Shown one piece after another: positions 10,441 to 23,233 of a stretch of 64,000 nucleotides of DNA. Each line of letters opens with the position of its first letter. The first letter of the stretch is position 1. Origin of the DNA: Cunninghamia lanceolata (Eukaryota > Streptophyta > Pinopsida > Cupressales > Cupressaceae); assembly GCA_027924645.1 (NCBI GenBank), contig BSBN01000293.1, positions 6,720,501 through 6,784,500 of the forward strand, read 5' to 3'. The notes under the pieces were generated by a model that was not told where the DNA came from, did not search any database, and saw only the letters and a list, made by a program, of their open reading frames with translations. Position numbers and translations under genes: made by a program.

Positions 10441-12017
10441 CGACCAAAATGTTTTTTTTTGACGCGCCGATAGCGATAGTCATGCCGATGGGCGGGAAAT
10501 GAAGCGGTGGAATTTTAAAGTGTTTTTTTTGGCACCTGTGGCATTTTCTCGGTCAGCGATAGTTGACATGATGAATTTTGAGCAGTCTAAACGCATTTTG
10601 GATGCGTTTTGAGAGTATTCTGGATCTGATTTCCACAATCTTGCGCAGTCACCTAGATTTAAACGGTTATTTTAATTTCATGCTGTTTATGTGATAAATG
10701 AAATACTTATTGCTTGTCTTGTCTTGCAGGCTTGCAGTTGAGGAAGCAGCTGGAAAGTCAACACAGTGACCTCATGGAGGAAGGAAATCTGATCTCAGGA
10801 GCAAGAAGATAAGGATGAAATGTGAAAAGTCAAGGCCATTCAAGTAAAGAACAAGGTTGCAGCTGAAGGTATTACTGCAACAGACAAACAGAAGTTATTA
10901 CCCAGCTGCCGGAACTTCTCAGAAGGGGCAATATTTCACCCAGATTTGACACTGCTCAGAGATATTTTTTGAGAACTAGTTCACCTATATTTATTGCTGT
11001 AACCAGGGGTTTGAACCAGGGGTTCAGTTAGGTTTTTTGCTGTAGTGAGGACAATCAGAATGTCTTTATATTGTGCCTCTCTACACTGTAATACTTTACA
11101 ACAGGGATTTTAGGAAAGCAACAAGGGTTACAACAGATATTTTTAGGAACATACAGCAAGTTAGCATAGTTTAGAGTAGAAGAAGGAGGTCGCCTGTTTG
11201 TCTGCAGTAAGGTGCGCGTGGAATGTCTGGCTGCCTTACTGTATCTGTAAAGCTTGTAAGTTCTCTGTAGTATGATCAATGAAACTAAGAGTCATTCCTA
11301 CATTGTAAATCATGTATGACTATTCGTTTCTAATACAATAGAATCTGGAGTTCTGCATCTATCTTCTGAGTGTTCTCCTGCCCTTCTTTGTGTTTTGAAA
11401 TATCTTCTTTGAGAGCTTGCAATTTTAAATGTATGTTTGTGAAAATGCTCAGAACTTACATTTAAGGTTTTTACTGTGGATTTGATCAAATTACTATGGT
11501 ATTTACATAGTGCATAATAGAAACAATTAGATCCTTTGGTAGATTAAATGAGGTATAGATTAGATCTTTCTAACTTTTCCCAACCCATCTGAAACATTTA
11601 GCTGAAAACGTAGAAATCCAAAGGAAATTGTCTCAAATTTGAAGAATCATGTATAACAGAGCTATAAGTAGACAGTTTTCATAAACAGATAAAGAAGAAA
11701 GCTGCAAAAATTCAAGAAAACCATCTAAAACTTGCAGCCCAGTATCACTTTTATGCAAATGAACAGAATACTTGTTGAAATCTATGACCTTTTTGCATAT
11801 TCTTAGTCCAGTAAGCCACCAAACAAACCTAAACTACGTAAGGCCCCTTGAACATTACAGCTTCACATTGACCAACTGAACTTGACCAACCGAACCATTG
11901 TAGACTTGGGATTAGTTGAATCTCAAATGATTCCTTCTTATCTTTCAAGTATAGTTTCAGTTCATTTCATGTGAATTTTAACTTATTGTTATGATTGCAT
12001 CAAAACAGTCATCAACA

Positions 12018-13100
12018 AATATAAGTTACTTTAAGTGAAGCAACTATGCACATCATTGGATACACCATGAAAGTGTAAAATTTTTTCTTTTTTGTTGCAA
12101 TTAAATCCTTATTTTCCCTTCTTGGTGAATTTTCAAATTTCTATTTTACTTTTCGATGTGCCCCATTGAAAATGATTTGGATTAATTTGTGTTTCATCTG
12201 CTATAGCATGACTTTGTTATACTCTTGCATTGTGCCTAATGTCTAAATTTCATGTTATGTTTGGTGTCATGTGTTAAACCTATGTATTAAACCCATGTCA
12301 TGTTGAGTTTCACTAGGTAAGTTGAGATCCATGTTTTAATGCCAAACCTAGGCTTTTGTAATATCAAGTTAGTTATTGTTCTCACATCTAAAATTTACCC
12401 TCTTAACATCTTTGTTTTCTCTAGACATTATCCCATTGTTGATTCTAATTGATCAAAGTGATGAAATCTACAAGATTCAAGATTTTGATATTTGCATTCT
12501 GTGCCAAATTTTGCTTACTATCATAAAATTTTATGTTTTTGAACCCATTCTTCCTTTTAGTGTCACTTGATTGAATTTTCACATTTAGATTCCATGCTCG
12601 TGTTATATATTTTTTCCACACCTAATTTGACAATATGTGAAATCCCCTAAGTCTCCTTATAGTGATATTTTATAGGTTTCACCTTAACACCTCCGTAGAC
12701 CCCAAAGAGCCTAGTAAATTATGGTTGAAAAGGTGAATGAAACCCTAGGAGATTTTTTATACATTCATTCATCATGAATTATTCTGAGGGTCAAACATCT
12801 AGTTGATCACATTTTTAAAAAGGGTATCTCACATTTATTAACTAGTAAGCCCCATGCTTGTACCATTTGCAAACCCTAAAGTTCTTTCTTTGTCCTAGAT
12901 AAGCAATGTGTGTAGGTCTATCATCAAATGTTTTTATGTCCACAAGGTACATCAATATTTATCATGGATCCAAAATAATTATATGCCACATTGTTTTGAG
13001 GCTTTGCAACATTTTATGTACCTGTCTCATCCTAGTGTATCATAGACCTAGCCATGTTAGATTGTCCAATCTTGTGGAAGTTACACATACACAAGACACA
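12018..13100. other. AT-rich DNA without recognisable genes
   Basis: Flank of the gypsy element; 12018-12022 (AATAT) would be its right target duplication, but the left one is out of view. The sequence holds short frames only, none with a recognisable domain, and no repeat seen elsewhere in the window. Confidence 0.5.
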
Positions 13101-13104
13101 ACAT

Positions 13105-13225
13105 AAATCACACATATACATACAAAGCATACACAAAGCATACATGGATCATACATGAAGCATACATGGAGCATACACAGTGCATACATGGAGCATATAC
13201 AAAGCATATATGAAAAATAAAAAGC
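13105..13225. repeat. Minisatellite of GCATACAT(GGA)-type units
   Basis: The words GCATACATGGA, GCATACACA and GCATATACA recur every 10 to 18 bases in an imperfect array. The Cys/Met-rich frames on the opposite strand are produced by this repeat and are not genes. Confidence 0.75.
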
Positions 13226-13499
13226 ATACAACAACAAAGCTGGTAAAGCATATGGTCCAATGCACTAGTAACACTATCTAAAACACAACACACAAGGAAA
13301 CCAAAGAAAATTTTTGAGTCAAAAAAGTAAAGAGACTATGGTATAAAAAGTTGTCTTAATACCATGTGTCATCCCTGAAATGTAACAAACATAGAGGAAT
13401 TCTAAAGAGGACAGAAGAATATAATGAGTCGATCTATTTCTTCAAGGAGAGAATGCATGCAAACACAAAGGGAAGCAATAAATATGAATGCAGAAGTGT

Positions 13500-13860
13500 A
13501 CATGACCCATGAACTAGCTTGCTCTGTTGCTAGGGGTCATGTAAATTAAAATATCGTCATGGATCATGGGCTAGCAAGCCGTGTTATGCTAGGTGACCAT
13601 GGGTATACAAATGAGTAGGCCATTTGAAACACATAGGCTAGCAAGTTGTATTATGCTAGGTGGCTCGTAGACTACATGGATCACAGACTAGAAAGCCATA
13701 TTATGCTAGGTGATTCATAGACTACCAATACCTCAGGGAGCATAAAAATAAACAACACCTGAGGGAGCATAAAAGTAAACAACACCTAAAGAAGCATAAA
13801 AATAAATACCTTGGGAAGCATAAAAATGGACAATACCTCAAGGAGCATATTAAACATCAA
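13500..13860. repeat. Two adjoining families of short direct repeats
   Basis: From 13560 to 13720 a unit containing GGCTAGCAAG…TTATGCTAGGTG occurs three times at roughly 60-70 bp spacing. From 13728 to 13860 a unit of about 27 bp, AACACCTGAGGGAGCATAAA, occurs about five times with drift. Both could belong to a decayed LTR of the gypsy remains at 14.4-16.1 kb. No coding content. Confidence 0.7.
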
Positions 13861-14383
13861 CACCATAGGGGTTGAATGCTTTGGGAAGAATTAAAATGAT
13901 CAACACCATAGGGGGTGAATTAATATGCAACACCTAAATATAAAGCAAGGTACATGTATGGATGCACATGTGAGCAGAATATATGCCCCTCTTAAAATAA
14001 TTTGCATAAAGAAATATATGCAATTGATTTTAAGGTAAGTGAGAGAGGGTAGAGAAAGAAAAGTGTCCACAGGAAGGAACAAGTTGTTGCTGCCCCCCGA
14101 AATATAGGTGAGGACAACGATCATGTTGCTTATGTAAAATGTTGGAGTCTGTCACAATATTTTGATAGAGGTGGACTGATGCCATAACAAAGGTGACTCA
14201 ATCATAATGATGTAGAGAAAAGAATGTTTATTATGTGAAAATGAATAGGATAGGGTTGATCCTCACTGTTGCTTGTTATTTGAAGAAAGAATAGGCAATA
14301 CAATAGAAGGGAAAGTATGAGCACACATGTCATGAAGGTTTTGAATTTTGTCAAACAAGGCTTGGCATTCACGAATGGAATGT

Positions 14384-16080
14384 TCAAGTGTTTGGTGATA
14401 TGTACAAAAAAGGAAGTGTTGATTGACTATTTTGGGGAAAATTTTTGCATGTCAGAGAAGGAAGCGTGATCAGGCGATCCTTGAGTAGACTTGGCAAAAT
14501 ACACTCTTGTTGAGATAGAAGAGAAGAACTAGGTGGGGTAGGAAGCAACCCTTTTTTTCTCTGGAGAGAAGTTTGATTTTTGAAAAGAAGCAACCATAGA
14601 GACCTTAGACAATGGCGGAGGGGATGTAGATAAAGGAGAAGGATGGAAATCTAAACCTACTTTAGGAAAGTGTGGTGTCAGTTTTACAAAAACCTTAACT
14701 ACTTGTTCCATGCACCCTAAACCATTTCCATTGTACCCATGCTTAGAAAGAATTTTGAATCCATGCCCATAATGTGTCTCCAAATCAGACAGAGGGGGAG
14801 AGGCCACATTTCTAATCTTGTAATCATTAGAAGAAGAAGGTGCCTCATCATGAATAGAAGGTGATGATGGTGTTTGAGAATTTGTTGAAGTAGAAGAAGT
14901 TGGAATAGTAGATTTGAGCTATTTAGAAGAGATAGATTGCACAAATGAAACTGAAACCATCTTCAGGATCTCAGGTTTAGATTGTGAGATTTTGCACTCT
15001 CCAATAAAGGAGGGTGTAAAATCTAGTGAACCCCAATCATCACCGAAATATGCACTCAAAGGAGAAGCACTATTTTGATCATCACTATTCTTAGTAGTGG
15101 AGAATAGTGGGTCCACTTTTATTGAAGAAGGAATCAAATTATTGAGAGGTTTTGAAACAAGAGGTTGATACCCAGCTTCTACTTGCAAGCAATTTTTTAG
15201 ATTTGGATCAACCTTAACTGCATAGAGTTTGTTTTTGTAAATGAACTTCAATGTACGATGAAGAGTAGACTAGACTACCCCCATGGCATGAATCTATGGT
15301 CTAGTGAGAAGAAGATTATATGAAAGAGCATCATACATGACATGGATAAGCATAGGCAAGGTCACAGGTCCTACCTCAACTAGTAGTGTGATTGTACCCA
15401 GTGACTCTCTACTAACATTATCGAAGCCATGAATGGAAAGAGTTGGGTTTGATGAGAGACATATCTACACTAATTTTACGTAATAGGTCTATGTTACAAA
15501 AATTAAGACCTAATCCATTATCAATTAGAGTACTTTATTTCATTTCTATTAATGATGACCAAAATCATGAGAGGATCATATTGTTGTTGAACTTCAAGAG
15601 AAGGTAACTCATGTTGCTGAAAGATGATATCTAAATTTGTCACATGCATACAATCTAATAGGGTTGCTACGTCATTTGGTCTGACAGAATGTTGGACAAC
15701 TACTTTTTGTAGAGCCTCCTAGAACATCCCGTGGTATACAGGCGAGGTTTGTATTAACTTCTAGAGTGAGATTTTATTTGGAGTAGAATGAAGCTACTCA
15801 ATAAGATCATATTATTTGTTAGCTTGTTGAGAAAGACAAGGAGCTGGAGGAAGAAAATGTTGAGAAGGGGGAAGAGAAGTAGGAACAATTGGTGCTTGTT
15901 TACTTTGTTTATTGTTGCGAGTGTTGTATGTGTGAGAAACCACGTGATAATGAGGTTGTTGTGACACATTTTGGATAGCTCAAATAGTGATTACATGGTT
16001 AGACTATGGTTGCAGAACATCATAATGAAGATGCAAAACAATTTTAGGTTTCGCAAGTTCTTTTTGGGACTTGAAAATGT
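14384..16080 (-). pseudogene. Decayed gypsy gag/protease remnant with G-patch motif
   Basis: Read on the minus strand, fragments in several phases give the end of gag and a retropepsin region. LDCMHVTNLDIIFQQHELPS near 15650 and DPLMILVIINR near 15570 precede a damaged active-site region. HRTLKFIYKNKLYAVK follows near 15250, as after plant gypsy proteases. Further on, at 14708-14790, HYGHGFKILSKHGYNGNGLG matches a G-patch (Gly-rich RNA-binding motif known from some retroviral and plant gypsy proteases). Many stops and phase changes make it dead. No RT or integrase follows on the left side. The gypsy relic at 36.8-39.5 kb has a similar protease signature (RPWIHRMGVVSSTL). Confidence 0.65.
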
Positions 16081-16093
16081 AAATTGTGTTGAC

Positions 16094-16790
16094 TTATTTT
16101 TGGCAAAAAACTATCCATGGGGGATCCAATGTGAGTTTTGAATCTTCATCCATCAATGTCATGTTGCTCGAAGGAATGTCATTGGAATGAAGAGTAGACA
16201 AAGTGATGTTAAGAAAAGTATCAATGATTGTATCCTTAGTGATGTCCAAGGGGCTTGAACATGCAATCAATGGAGGAAGAAAAGATAAAGAGGTCTCCAC
16301 ATCCTTAGTGATGTCTAAGGGGCTTGAACATGCTACTATAGGAGGAAGATGAATAGGATGAGACATGGAATCATCATGGACTATGAAGGTGTGGTAGAAG
16401 TAGAAGTAATATTCTCAACATCTATCTGCAGGGATCCAATGTGAGGTGAGACTATTCATCTACCAATGCCTCATCTCTATAGGGGATAGCATCGAAATGA
16501 AGAGAAGGTAAAGTAATGCTAAGAAATGTATCAATGATTTCATCCTCTTGCATGAAAATATCCTCACAAGTAGGAGGAATTTTAGGAGAGGGATCAAAAG
16601 AATGAAGTGACATAGGAATAGCCAAGTCACCATCACATGCTTGAGATGGAACATTACTGTTAACAAGATTTTGAGAAAATGTGGATAGTGATGTAAGAAA
16701 AGAAGAGAACATATCTAGAAAGAAATTAAAAATGAGGTAGGCACACCAAAATATAATGATCCATGTATCCCATGGAGAAAGTGATGACAA
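16094..16790 (-). repeat. Repeated Ser/Pro/Leu-rich decayed coding sequence
   Basis: On the minus strand a unit reading ACSSPLDITKD occurs twice about 75 bp apart (near 16226 and 16301). A unit reading IIDTFL.ITL..LH occurs near 16200 and 16510. The region joins the protease remnant downstream on the same strand, so it is probably a variable part of the same element. No domain recognised; stops interrupt it. Confidence 0.5.
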
Positions 16791-16799
16791 GACAGATAT

Positions 16800-18212
16800 G
16801 TTGATGACATGTTCGAAGGTAGAAGTTTTTGTTTTCTAATTTAAAAGAAAAATGTTTAAGTGTTTCTCTATCTAAACCAAACACAAAAGATAAAATAAGA
16901 TATGTAATATAAGTGTCTAATCAATTTATCATCTAATCAAACACAACAAAGAAGGTTGTACAAATGTAAGATACATCAGGTTCACTAAAATGTAAGATGA
17001 GAAAAGAGATCTAATCAATTATGAACTAACTAGATTAATCTTTTTTATCAAACACTAGAACACAAGCCACCAACAACTCTATGCTTGACTACTATCCCTA
17101 GAGAAGAGTCAAGTTGTGTTGGTGGGGGCTCTGTTCCTTTGTTGCAAGTATATATGATTGATTGACAAGTGGATTGATTAAATTAAGCAATGTGTAGATC
17201 TAATTGACTAATTGAGTAAATGTATAGATGATTGTTACAGTATGTAGAAAACAAGAGCATAATAGAAAAGAGAAGATCTAACAGAACCTAGCACCAAAAG
17301 TGGGACTAAAATGTTGAGGACACTGAAGATGGGCGCTAGTGTCCTTATGAGCATATAGGAGTTACAGAACAAATATGTAGAAACAAAAAGTAGATTTGGA
17401 AAGACGACAGAGAGAGGGACCTGTCACCAAAAACTAAGGCAAAATGGATAGGACACCAATACTAGATGCTAGTGTCCTGAGGGTTTAGTCTAAAATTTCA
17501 TTTGATGATCTTTGTCCCAGATCCTTCTACTTTTTCTATCCTTCTTTGATGTCAGAAACCTCCGATGCGATCTGCACACATAAAAGAGGAAAAATGGTTG
17601 TGTTGTATAGGGGTTTACCTTGGTCAAACCTTGTGTTGGTGTTTTTGCCTCCATAAAAACAATGACGATGTTGATAGAAAGTGTGTGTTGGCCATGAATA
17701 GAGGTAGATCAATTGATAAAGACTGTAATAAACAAATACAATGAAATATAATTACCTTCATCGTGAAACCCATGTTGGATCAATGTCGCAACATGAATCA
17801 CCTATGAGGAGTTGGTGTAGAAGGAAGAAGCTTCCTCAAAGACCTGCAAGGGTTAGTGCATACAACAATAGTCTTCACAAATAAAGAGCTTGGAGAGAGA
17901 GAGAGCTTCTTGATAGAGAGATCATGTCCTTAATATGAGAGGGAGAGGGCTATTTATATATGAATCCCAAGTACTTTTCGAGGGCCCAATTGGGTTGAGG
18001 CTGACAAGGTGAATCACTCAAGGAAATAAGGCCAACATCCAAACAAAATATTTTCAAGACAAATTGACAAGACTCTAGTGCCTAACACTAGTGTCATGAT
18101 GAAATTGGCTCTTGAAATGCCAGTTGCTAAGGGACTTCACCTAGTTTCTTAGAAAAGTAGTGAAATATGCATATATCATGTAGAGTCAGATACACATGCT
18201 AAAATGAGTGCC
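16800..18212. other. AT-rich DNA without genes
   Basis: No coding region or RNA gene is visible. Two related phrases, GGACACTGAAGATGGGCGCT near 17318 and GGACACCAATACTAGATGCT near 17451, each followed by AGTGTCCT, suggest a short duplicated piece. A GA run sits at 17895-17905. This tract may include the far LTR of the decayed gypsy element, but no boundary could be set. Confidence 0.4.
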
Positions 18213-18217
18213 AAACC

Positions 18218-21200
18218 TGATGGAGATTGATTGTCATTGATGTCAAAAAGGTGTTGAGTTGTTAGTTTGATTGATGTCATCAGGATCAGTGTAGTCAGAT
18301 ATGCAAATGTTGTAAGAAATGAGATGCTTCCATTTGATTAGGATATCTTCATGTTTGTCTCTAGATGGATACTCCTGTTCTTGGTGTTTGGTGTTCATAT
18401 TGTTTCATATTTGATCATCATGTTTATGTCAGGTCTTTGGAGTTCTTAGTTTTGTTTTATGATGTTGATCATTAGGGTTATCATGTTAATCTTGGTGTTC
18501 ATTGTGAAGTTCATTTGATGTTTCATTAGTGGTCATAAAGAATCATTCATTCAAGTCATGACATAAGGATGTTTTCAAGATGTTTAGTGTTGTTCAAGAT
18601 AAGAGCATGACAACTTGGTAGAATATATTGGTAATATGTTCAAGGTGGAATCATGATTAGTCAATTGATGTTAGATATCATGCAATGATCATTTTATAGA
18701 ACACTTTTCATAAATGAGATCATGAATAGTGTTCAATTTGATAATAATTGATTTGAGTGTTTCATACTTTGTTCAATTTGAATGTCAGGGCCTCAAGACA
18801 TGGTTGTTGGGAGATTAGTTTGAGTTGATTCTAAGTGGAAGGTGGTACTTTGAGTCTTGAACATCAGTATGATCTTGTCTTGTAAAGTATGATATCAGGA
18901 CTTCTTGACAGAGTTAAGTTGATCAATTGTTATCTTGTCATAGAGTTTCATTTCATTAAAGGATGTGCACTGATGTGTTCATTATTACACATTCATCATC
19001 ATACATGATATATGCTCATGTGTAGAGGGATCAACAAAGGGGTTCTTGGCATATACAAGTTTAAGATGTTCTAAGTTTTTAGAGGGATCATATTGTTTAG
19101 AGTTCTTAATTAAGAACTAAAACATTAAGAAATTCTAACACAAAGCATTCTCTACTCGTCACCTTTGAAATGCACTTTATGACTTAATTTTCTGTTGACC
19201 TGCAATATCAGGTCATCTCACTTAAAGATTACCTGCTAAAGGGTCCTTAGTCATAAAAATGACCGACCCATTTCCTTGCTTTACCATCGAGTTTGGGTGT
19301 TTTTTTAAAATCAATTATGTCTATTTAAATTTTGGTCTCCTCTACTATGAATGCATTTTGAAGTGCATTTCAACATCATTTGCAAAGATAAGATTTTATA
19401 TGACTATTTTTAGTCTTTTGAAAAGGAGATTTTAAGGCAGTTTTTGTGTAAGATTTTTAAGGAGGTTTTTATAAAGATTTCTTTGTAATTTTTAATATCT
19501 CTCATAGCAATTAAAAATTAAAGGAGAAAGTCATAGGACTGCAGTGGATGTGCCTTTTCAAGGCCTATTATTAGACATTTTTAAGGCATATTTGTTTGAG
19601 TCTTTTAAGGAAATTTTTATGAAATTTTTTGAGAAGATTCTTTCTAATTTTATTCTTTCACCCATGGCTTGGAAGACTTAAAGGAGGAGTTTAAATTTAA
19701 AAGGAGAGAATTTTTATTTTCTGAAATATTATTCTCTTTGAGAGGATTTTTTTTTTGTCTTCTTATCTTCAAGCAGATGATATGAGAAGTTTAAAAGAAA
19801 ATTTCTTGGAGAATTCTTTTATTTTTTTTGCAGATGGATTTATTTATGAAAGAGATATGGAAGGAATTTATTTTTTGAAAAGGGAAGATGAAAGATTGAA
19901 GGAATATGGAAGAAAATGAAAATGACTGACCCATTTCCTTGCTTTACCATCAAGTTTGGGTGTTTTTTAAAATCAATTGTGTCTATATAAATTTCAATCT
20001 CCTCTACTATGAATGCATTTGGAAGTGCATTTCAACGTCATTTACAAAGATAAGATTTTATAAGACTATTTTTAGTCTTTTGAAAAGGAGATTTTAAGGC
20101 AGTTTTTTTGTAAGATTTTTAAGGAGGTTTTTATAAAGATTTCTTTCTAATTTTTAATATCTCTCGTAGCAGTTGAAAATTAAAGGAGAAAGTCATAGGA
20201 CTGCAATGGATGTGCCTTTTCAAGGCCTACTATTAGACATTTTTAAGGCAGATTTGTTTGAGTCTTTTAAGGAAATTTTTATGAAAGTTTTTTTAGAAGA
20301 TTCTTTCTAATTTTATTCTTTCACCCATGGCTTGGAAGACTTAAAGGAGGAGTTTAATTTTAAAAGGAGAGAAAATTTAATTTCTGAAGTATTATTCTCT
20401 TTGAGAGGATTGCTTTTTGTCTTCTTATCTTCATGCATATGATATGAGAAGTTTAAAAGAAATTTTCTTGGAGAATTCTTTTATTTTTTTTGCAGATGGA
20501 TTTATTTATGAAAGAGATTTTTTTTAGATGGATTTATTTATGAAAGAGTTATGGAAGGAATTTATTTTTTGAAAAGGGAAGATGAAAGATTGAAGGAATA
20601 TGGAAGAAAATGAAAAGTTTCTTTTGAGCATGAAATGAAAGGTTATATTTTATTGTACAGAGAATATGGAGAGATTTATTTGCAGCAGTGAGATGATATT
20701 GATATTGCAGATTTTATTGAGAACAAAAAATTGGAATTGACTTTTTTAAAAGATGATTTTTTGTAGATTGAAAATGTTGTTGAAGATATTCAATAAAAGG
20801 AGATGGAAATTTTTGTGAAGGTGAAATAAGAAGAATGTGAAAAGTCGTGAAAGAACCTTAAATTTTTTATATGTTGGTTTTGCAGGTGCATTGATTGATG
20901 GTTTTTTGTATGTGGATAAAATGAAGCATTGGAGAGATAATTTATGTGAAAATATTAGAGATATCATTGCAGGGATGACATATGCAGATGAAGAAAATGT
21001 AATGGCAAAAATCATGTTATGATTTTGATTGAAGATGAAATGCAGAGGAAGACATTGAGATTGTTGTAATGTGTAGGTGATTGATTGACATCAGAAATTT
21101 GATATTATGAATGAAAAGAATTTTGTCAAGAGAGGAAAAAGGAGAGACATGTTTTTGTGAAGAAGTGAATTAGGGAAATCACCTGAATTGTTTTCTTGTG

Positions 21201-21589
21201 TCCAAAATAATTGTTTGAGTGCCAGTGAGGCTTTGTAGTCAGTGAGACTTCTTTGTAGCTAGTGAAGCTTTCTTGGTTAGTGAGACCTCTATGTAACCAG
21301 TGAGGTTTGACTAAGTCAGTGAGGCAATTTTGAGTAGTTTTTCTACCCCATGAGGGTTTTCTACTCCAGCAATCTTTGTGTTATGTCTTGTCTCTATGTG
21401 TGTGTTTTATAATGTTTTACACATAAGGTACTATTCATTCTATTCATCATCATACTTGTGCATATGAATTTGATAGATTTTTGATATCTCCTTTATTCTC
21501 TGTCTTGAAAATTAAAAAGTGCAAAAATATTTTAAATATTAGACAACATCGATTCACCCCCCCTTTCAGTGTTGTCCTATACTCCAACA
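18218..21589 (+). mobile_element. Solo LTR, 3372 bp, probably copia (SIRE-like), TSD AAACC
   Basis: The element starts TGATGGAGATTG and ends CCCTTTCAGTGTTGTC…CTCCAACA. It is flanked by the 5-bp duplication AAACC (18213-18217 and 21590-21594). The start (GTCATTGATGTCAA) and end (GATTCACCCCCC…CAGT…CCAACA) resemble the LTR of the intact copia at 48579-49870. So does the stretch AGTGAGGCAATTTTGAG…CTACCCCATGAGGG. Orientation follows from these matches. There is no internal coding region, so it is most likely the product of recombination between two LTRs. Confidence 0.82.
19261..20617 (+). repeat. 663-bp tandem duplication inside the solo LTR
   Basis: The segment from GACCGACCCATTTCCTTGC at 19261 repeats from GACTGACCCATTTCCTTGC at 19924 and ends GGAATATGGAAGAAAATGAA in both. 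The second copy is longer because of an inner duplication of GATGGATTTATTTATGAAAG near 20495-20550. The two copies differ at many positions, so the duplication is not recent. Confidence 0.88.
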
Positions 21590-22793
21590 AAACCTAGTGT
21601 GAAATTGTAAGCAGCGGCAATTTTTGACACTACAATCCTTTGGCCTTTGGATATGCTACTTCACTTTTTGAATTCTTGTGCTTTATACCATTGTCAAGAC
21701 AAGATTGAAGGGGAGGGAAGAAAGGCAAACTTTATTGATTAAAAAAGAATATTACATACTTATTTATAGGTAGTCATAAACCAACTAAAAACTAATTATG
21801 AATTATGTTAACTGTAACGATTTACACGTTAACATACAAATGCTAAAGCACAATTATGCTTTCCTATATATTAGGGAGTGCAAGAAACATATGTAGGAGA
21901 CAAGATCACATATTATGTTGAAAGTTGAAAATGTCAATGACAAAGGAACAAACAGAGAAAGAGAAAGAGAAACATTTAGTGGGAAATAAATAAGAGGGTG
22001 ATGAATATTTAAAGAGAATCACATTTAGTGGGCTTGAAGGAAAGTGTGTTCTGGGCATTTTGATAAAGGAAATCAAAGTTTTTCTATTGTATGTTTCCCA
22101 AGATGGAAGGATTACTATCATCACAAAACATGGCCAAGCACAAGAGATTGTCATATGCTTGAATGAAAATGTTGTCTACTAGAAGGTCATAATCCATGCC
22201 CCCTTTGAAGTTGAAGGTGAGGGAACGCATGGTGATCTGACCTGATGTATGGTAACACAAATCCAGCCCCATAGAAGAGCCATTTGTAGGAATGAGATCA
22301 ATGGCAGATTGAATTGCTTCCTTGAGAGGAGTGTAGGTAGCCTAGTTTAAATAGGTAATGGTGGTTCTAGAATTAATGATCATGCCTCCACTTCCATCTA
22401 GTTTCAGATCAAAAGTTCCAGGAGGAATATCTACAACCTTCCCATTGAGGGTGATTCCTATAATAGGAATGTACCAAAAAGTGGGATTGACACTGCTCAT
22501 AATGAGTGAGATAGTTCTAGTTCCGCTCAAGGAAGTGCCCTGGTCAAAAAATAGAAGGCTAATTTGTGAAGAAGAGTCGGTGATGGACAAGAGACAGTAA
22601 GAGAATTTGTTTTCTACCTTGAATCTGAGCTGTGAGATGAGCGAGAGAACACCTCTTCCTAATCCCATAAGGCCGCTACCCTGAGAGAATCCTTGTCCTT
22701 TGTTGTCATGCCTACATCCAAAAGTAATGCCTACAACCATGCTGCCTATCCCAATGGGGAATGTCTCATGAACGAGGTCACCACTGGTGAAGG

Positions 22794-23147
22794 TGTTCGG
22801 TATATGAAGCCCAATGGTTTCCTCTTGGCCATTATCTTGTCTCTTCACCAACGGTTTCTTCTTGGCTATTTCTTATCGTGTCTTTTAGTCTCCCTTTCTT
22901 GAAGGGTAGTTTATTAGAACTTGGTAATTGTATAAAGAAGTTTTGGATGAAAGAGGAATATGCTGGAGCATATGGATGTATGAAAAAAGAAAATTCAATA
23001 AAGACTTCCCCTGCTTGAAAGTGGACATAGCTATTGGTGAACTACTATAAAATTTCTATGTTCTTCTTGTTTGTGATTGTGTCTTTCAATCTATTTTTAC
23101 TTTCTGTAATCTTCTTTTATTTTTTCTGCTTTATATTTCGATCAACA
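22794..23147 (+). repeat. 5' LTR of the copia in copy A
   Basis: Matches 27794-28108 with indels. Followed directly by the Met-tRNA primer site. Its middle (CTTGAAAGTGGACATAGC…GGTGAACTACTATAAA) resembles the LTR of the SKIP-carrying element at 60806-61021, showing family relationship. Confidence 0.9.
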
Positions 23148-23233
23148 ATTGGTATCAGAGAGTTGGTGAAGAATCTTGATGAAGAAGCTTGGTGGTGAAG
23201 CTGATTGGAAATCAATGAAGAATTTCTAGAAGC

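Larger units (their letters stand above)
1..12017 (+). mobile_element. Ty3/gypsy LTR retrotransposon, Tat/Ogre-like, 5' end cut by window
   Basis: Positions 1-722 recur as 11296-12017 with about nine substitutions by eye and no length change, so the window opens inside the 5' LTR and the element ends at 12017 (…ATCAACA). Between them lie a primer site, one reading phase for gag, protease, an RNase H-like domain, RT, RNase H and integrase, and a purine tract. Integrase downstream of RT makes it Ty3/gypsy; the second RNase H domain suggests the Tat/Ogre branch. Roughly 1.2% LTR divergence makes it fairly young, yet the polyprotein carries seven stops. The start of the element and its left target duplication lie outside the window. 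Confidence 0.93.
7598..12017 (+). repeat. 3' LTR of the gypsy element, about 4.4 kb
   Basis: The end is fixed at 12017 by comparison with 1-722. The start is inferred from TGTTAG after the purine tract, which pairs with terminal AACA (TGTT…AACA). The LTR is unusually long and structured: a T-rich start (7600-7790), a pair of GC-rich 63-bp-spaced repeats (8229-8335), a motif array at 9100-10440, then unique sequence to the end. No convincing protein gene lies inside; the open frames there come from the simple-sequence array. Confidence 0.8.

Noticed and set aside
20746..21022. Overlapping open frames on both strands near the end of the solo LTR
   Set aside because: AT-rich chance frames inside an LTR, no domain.
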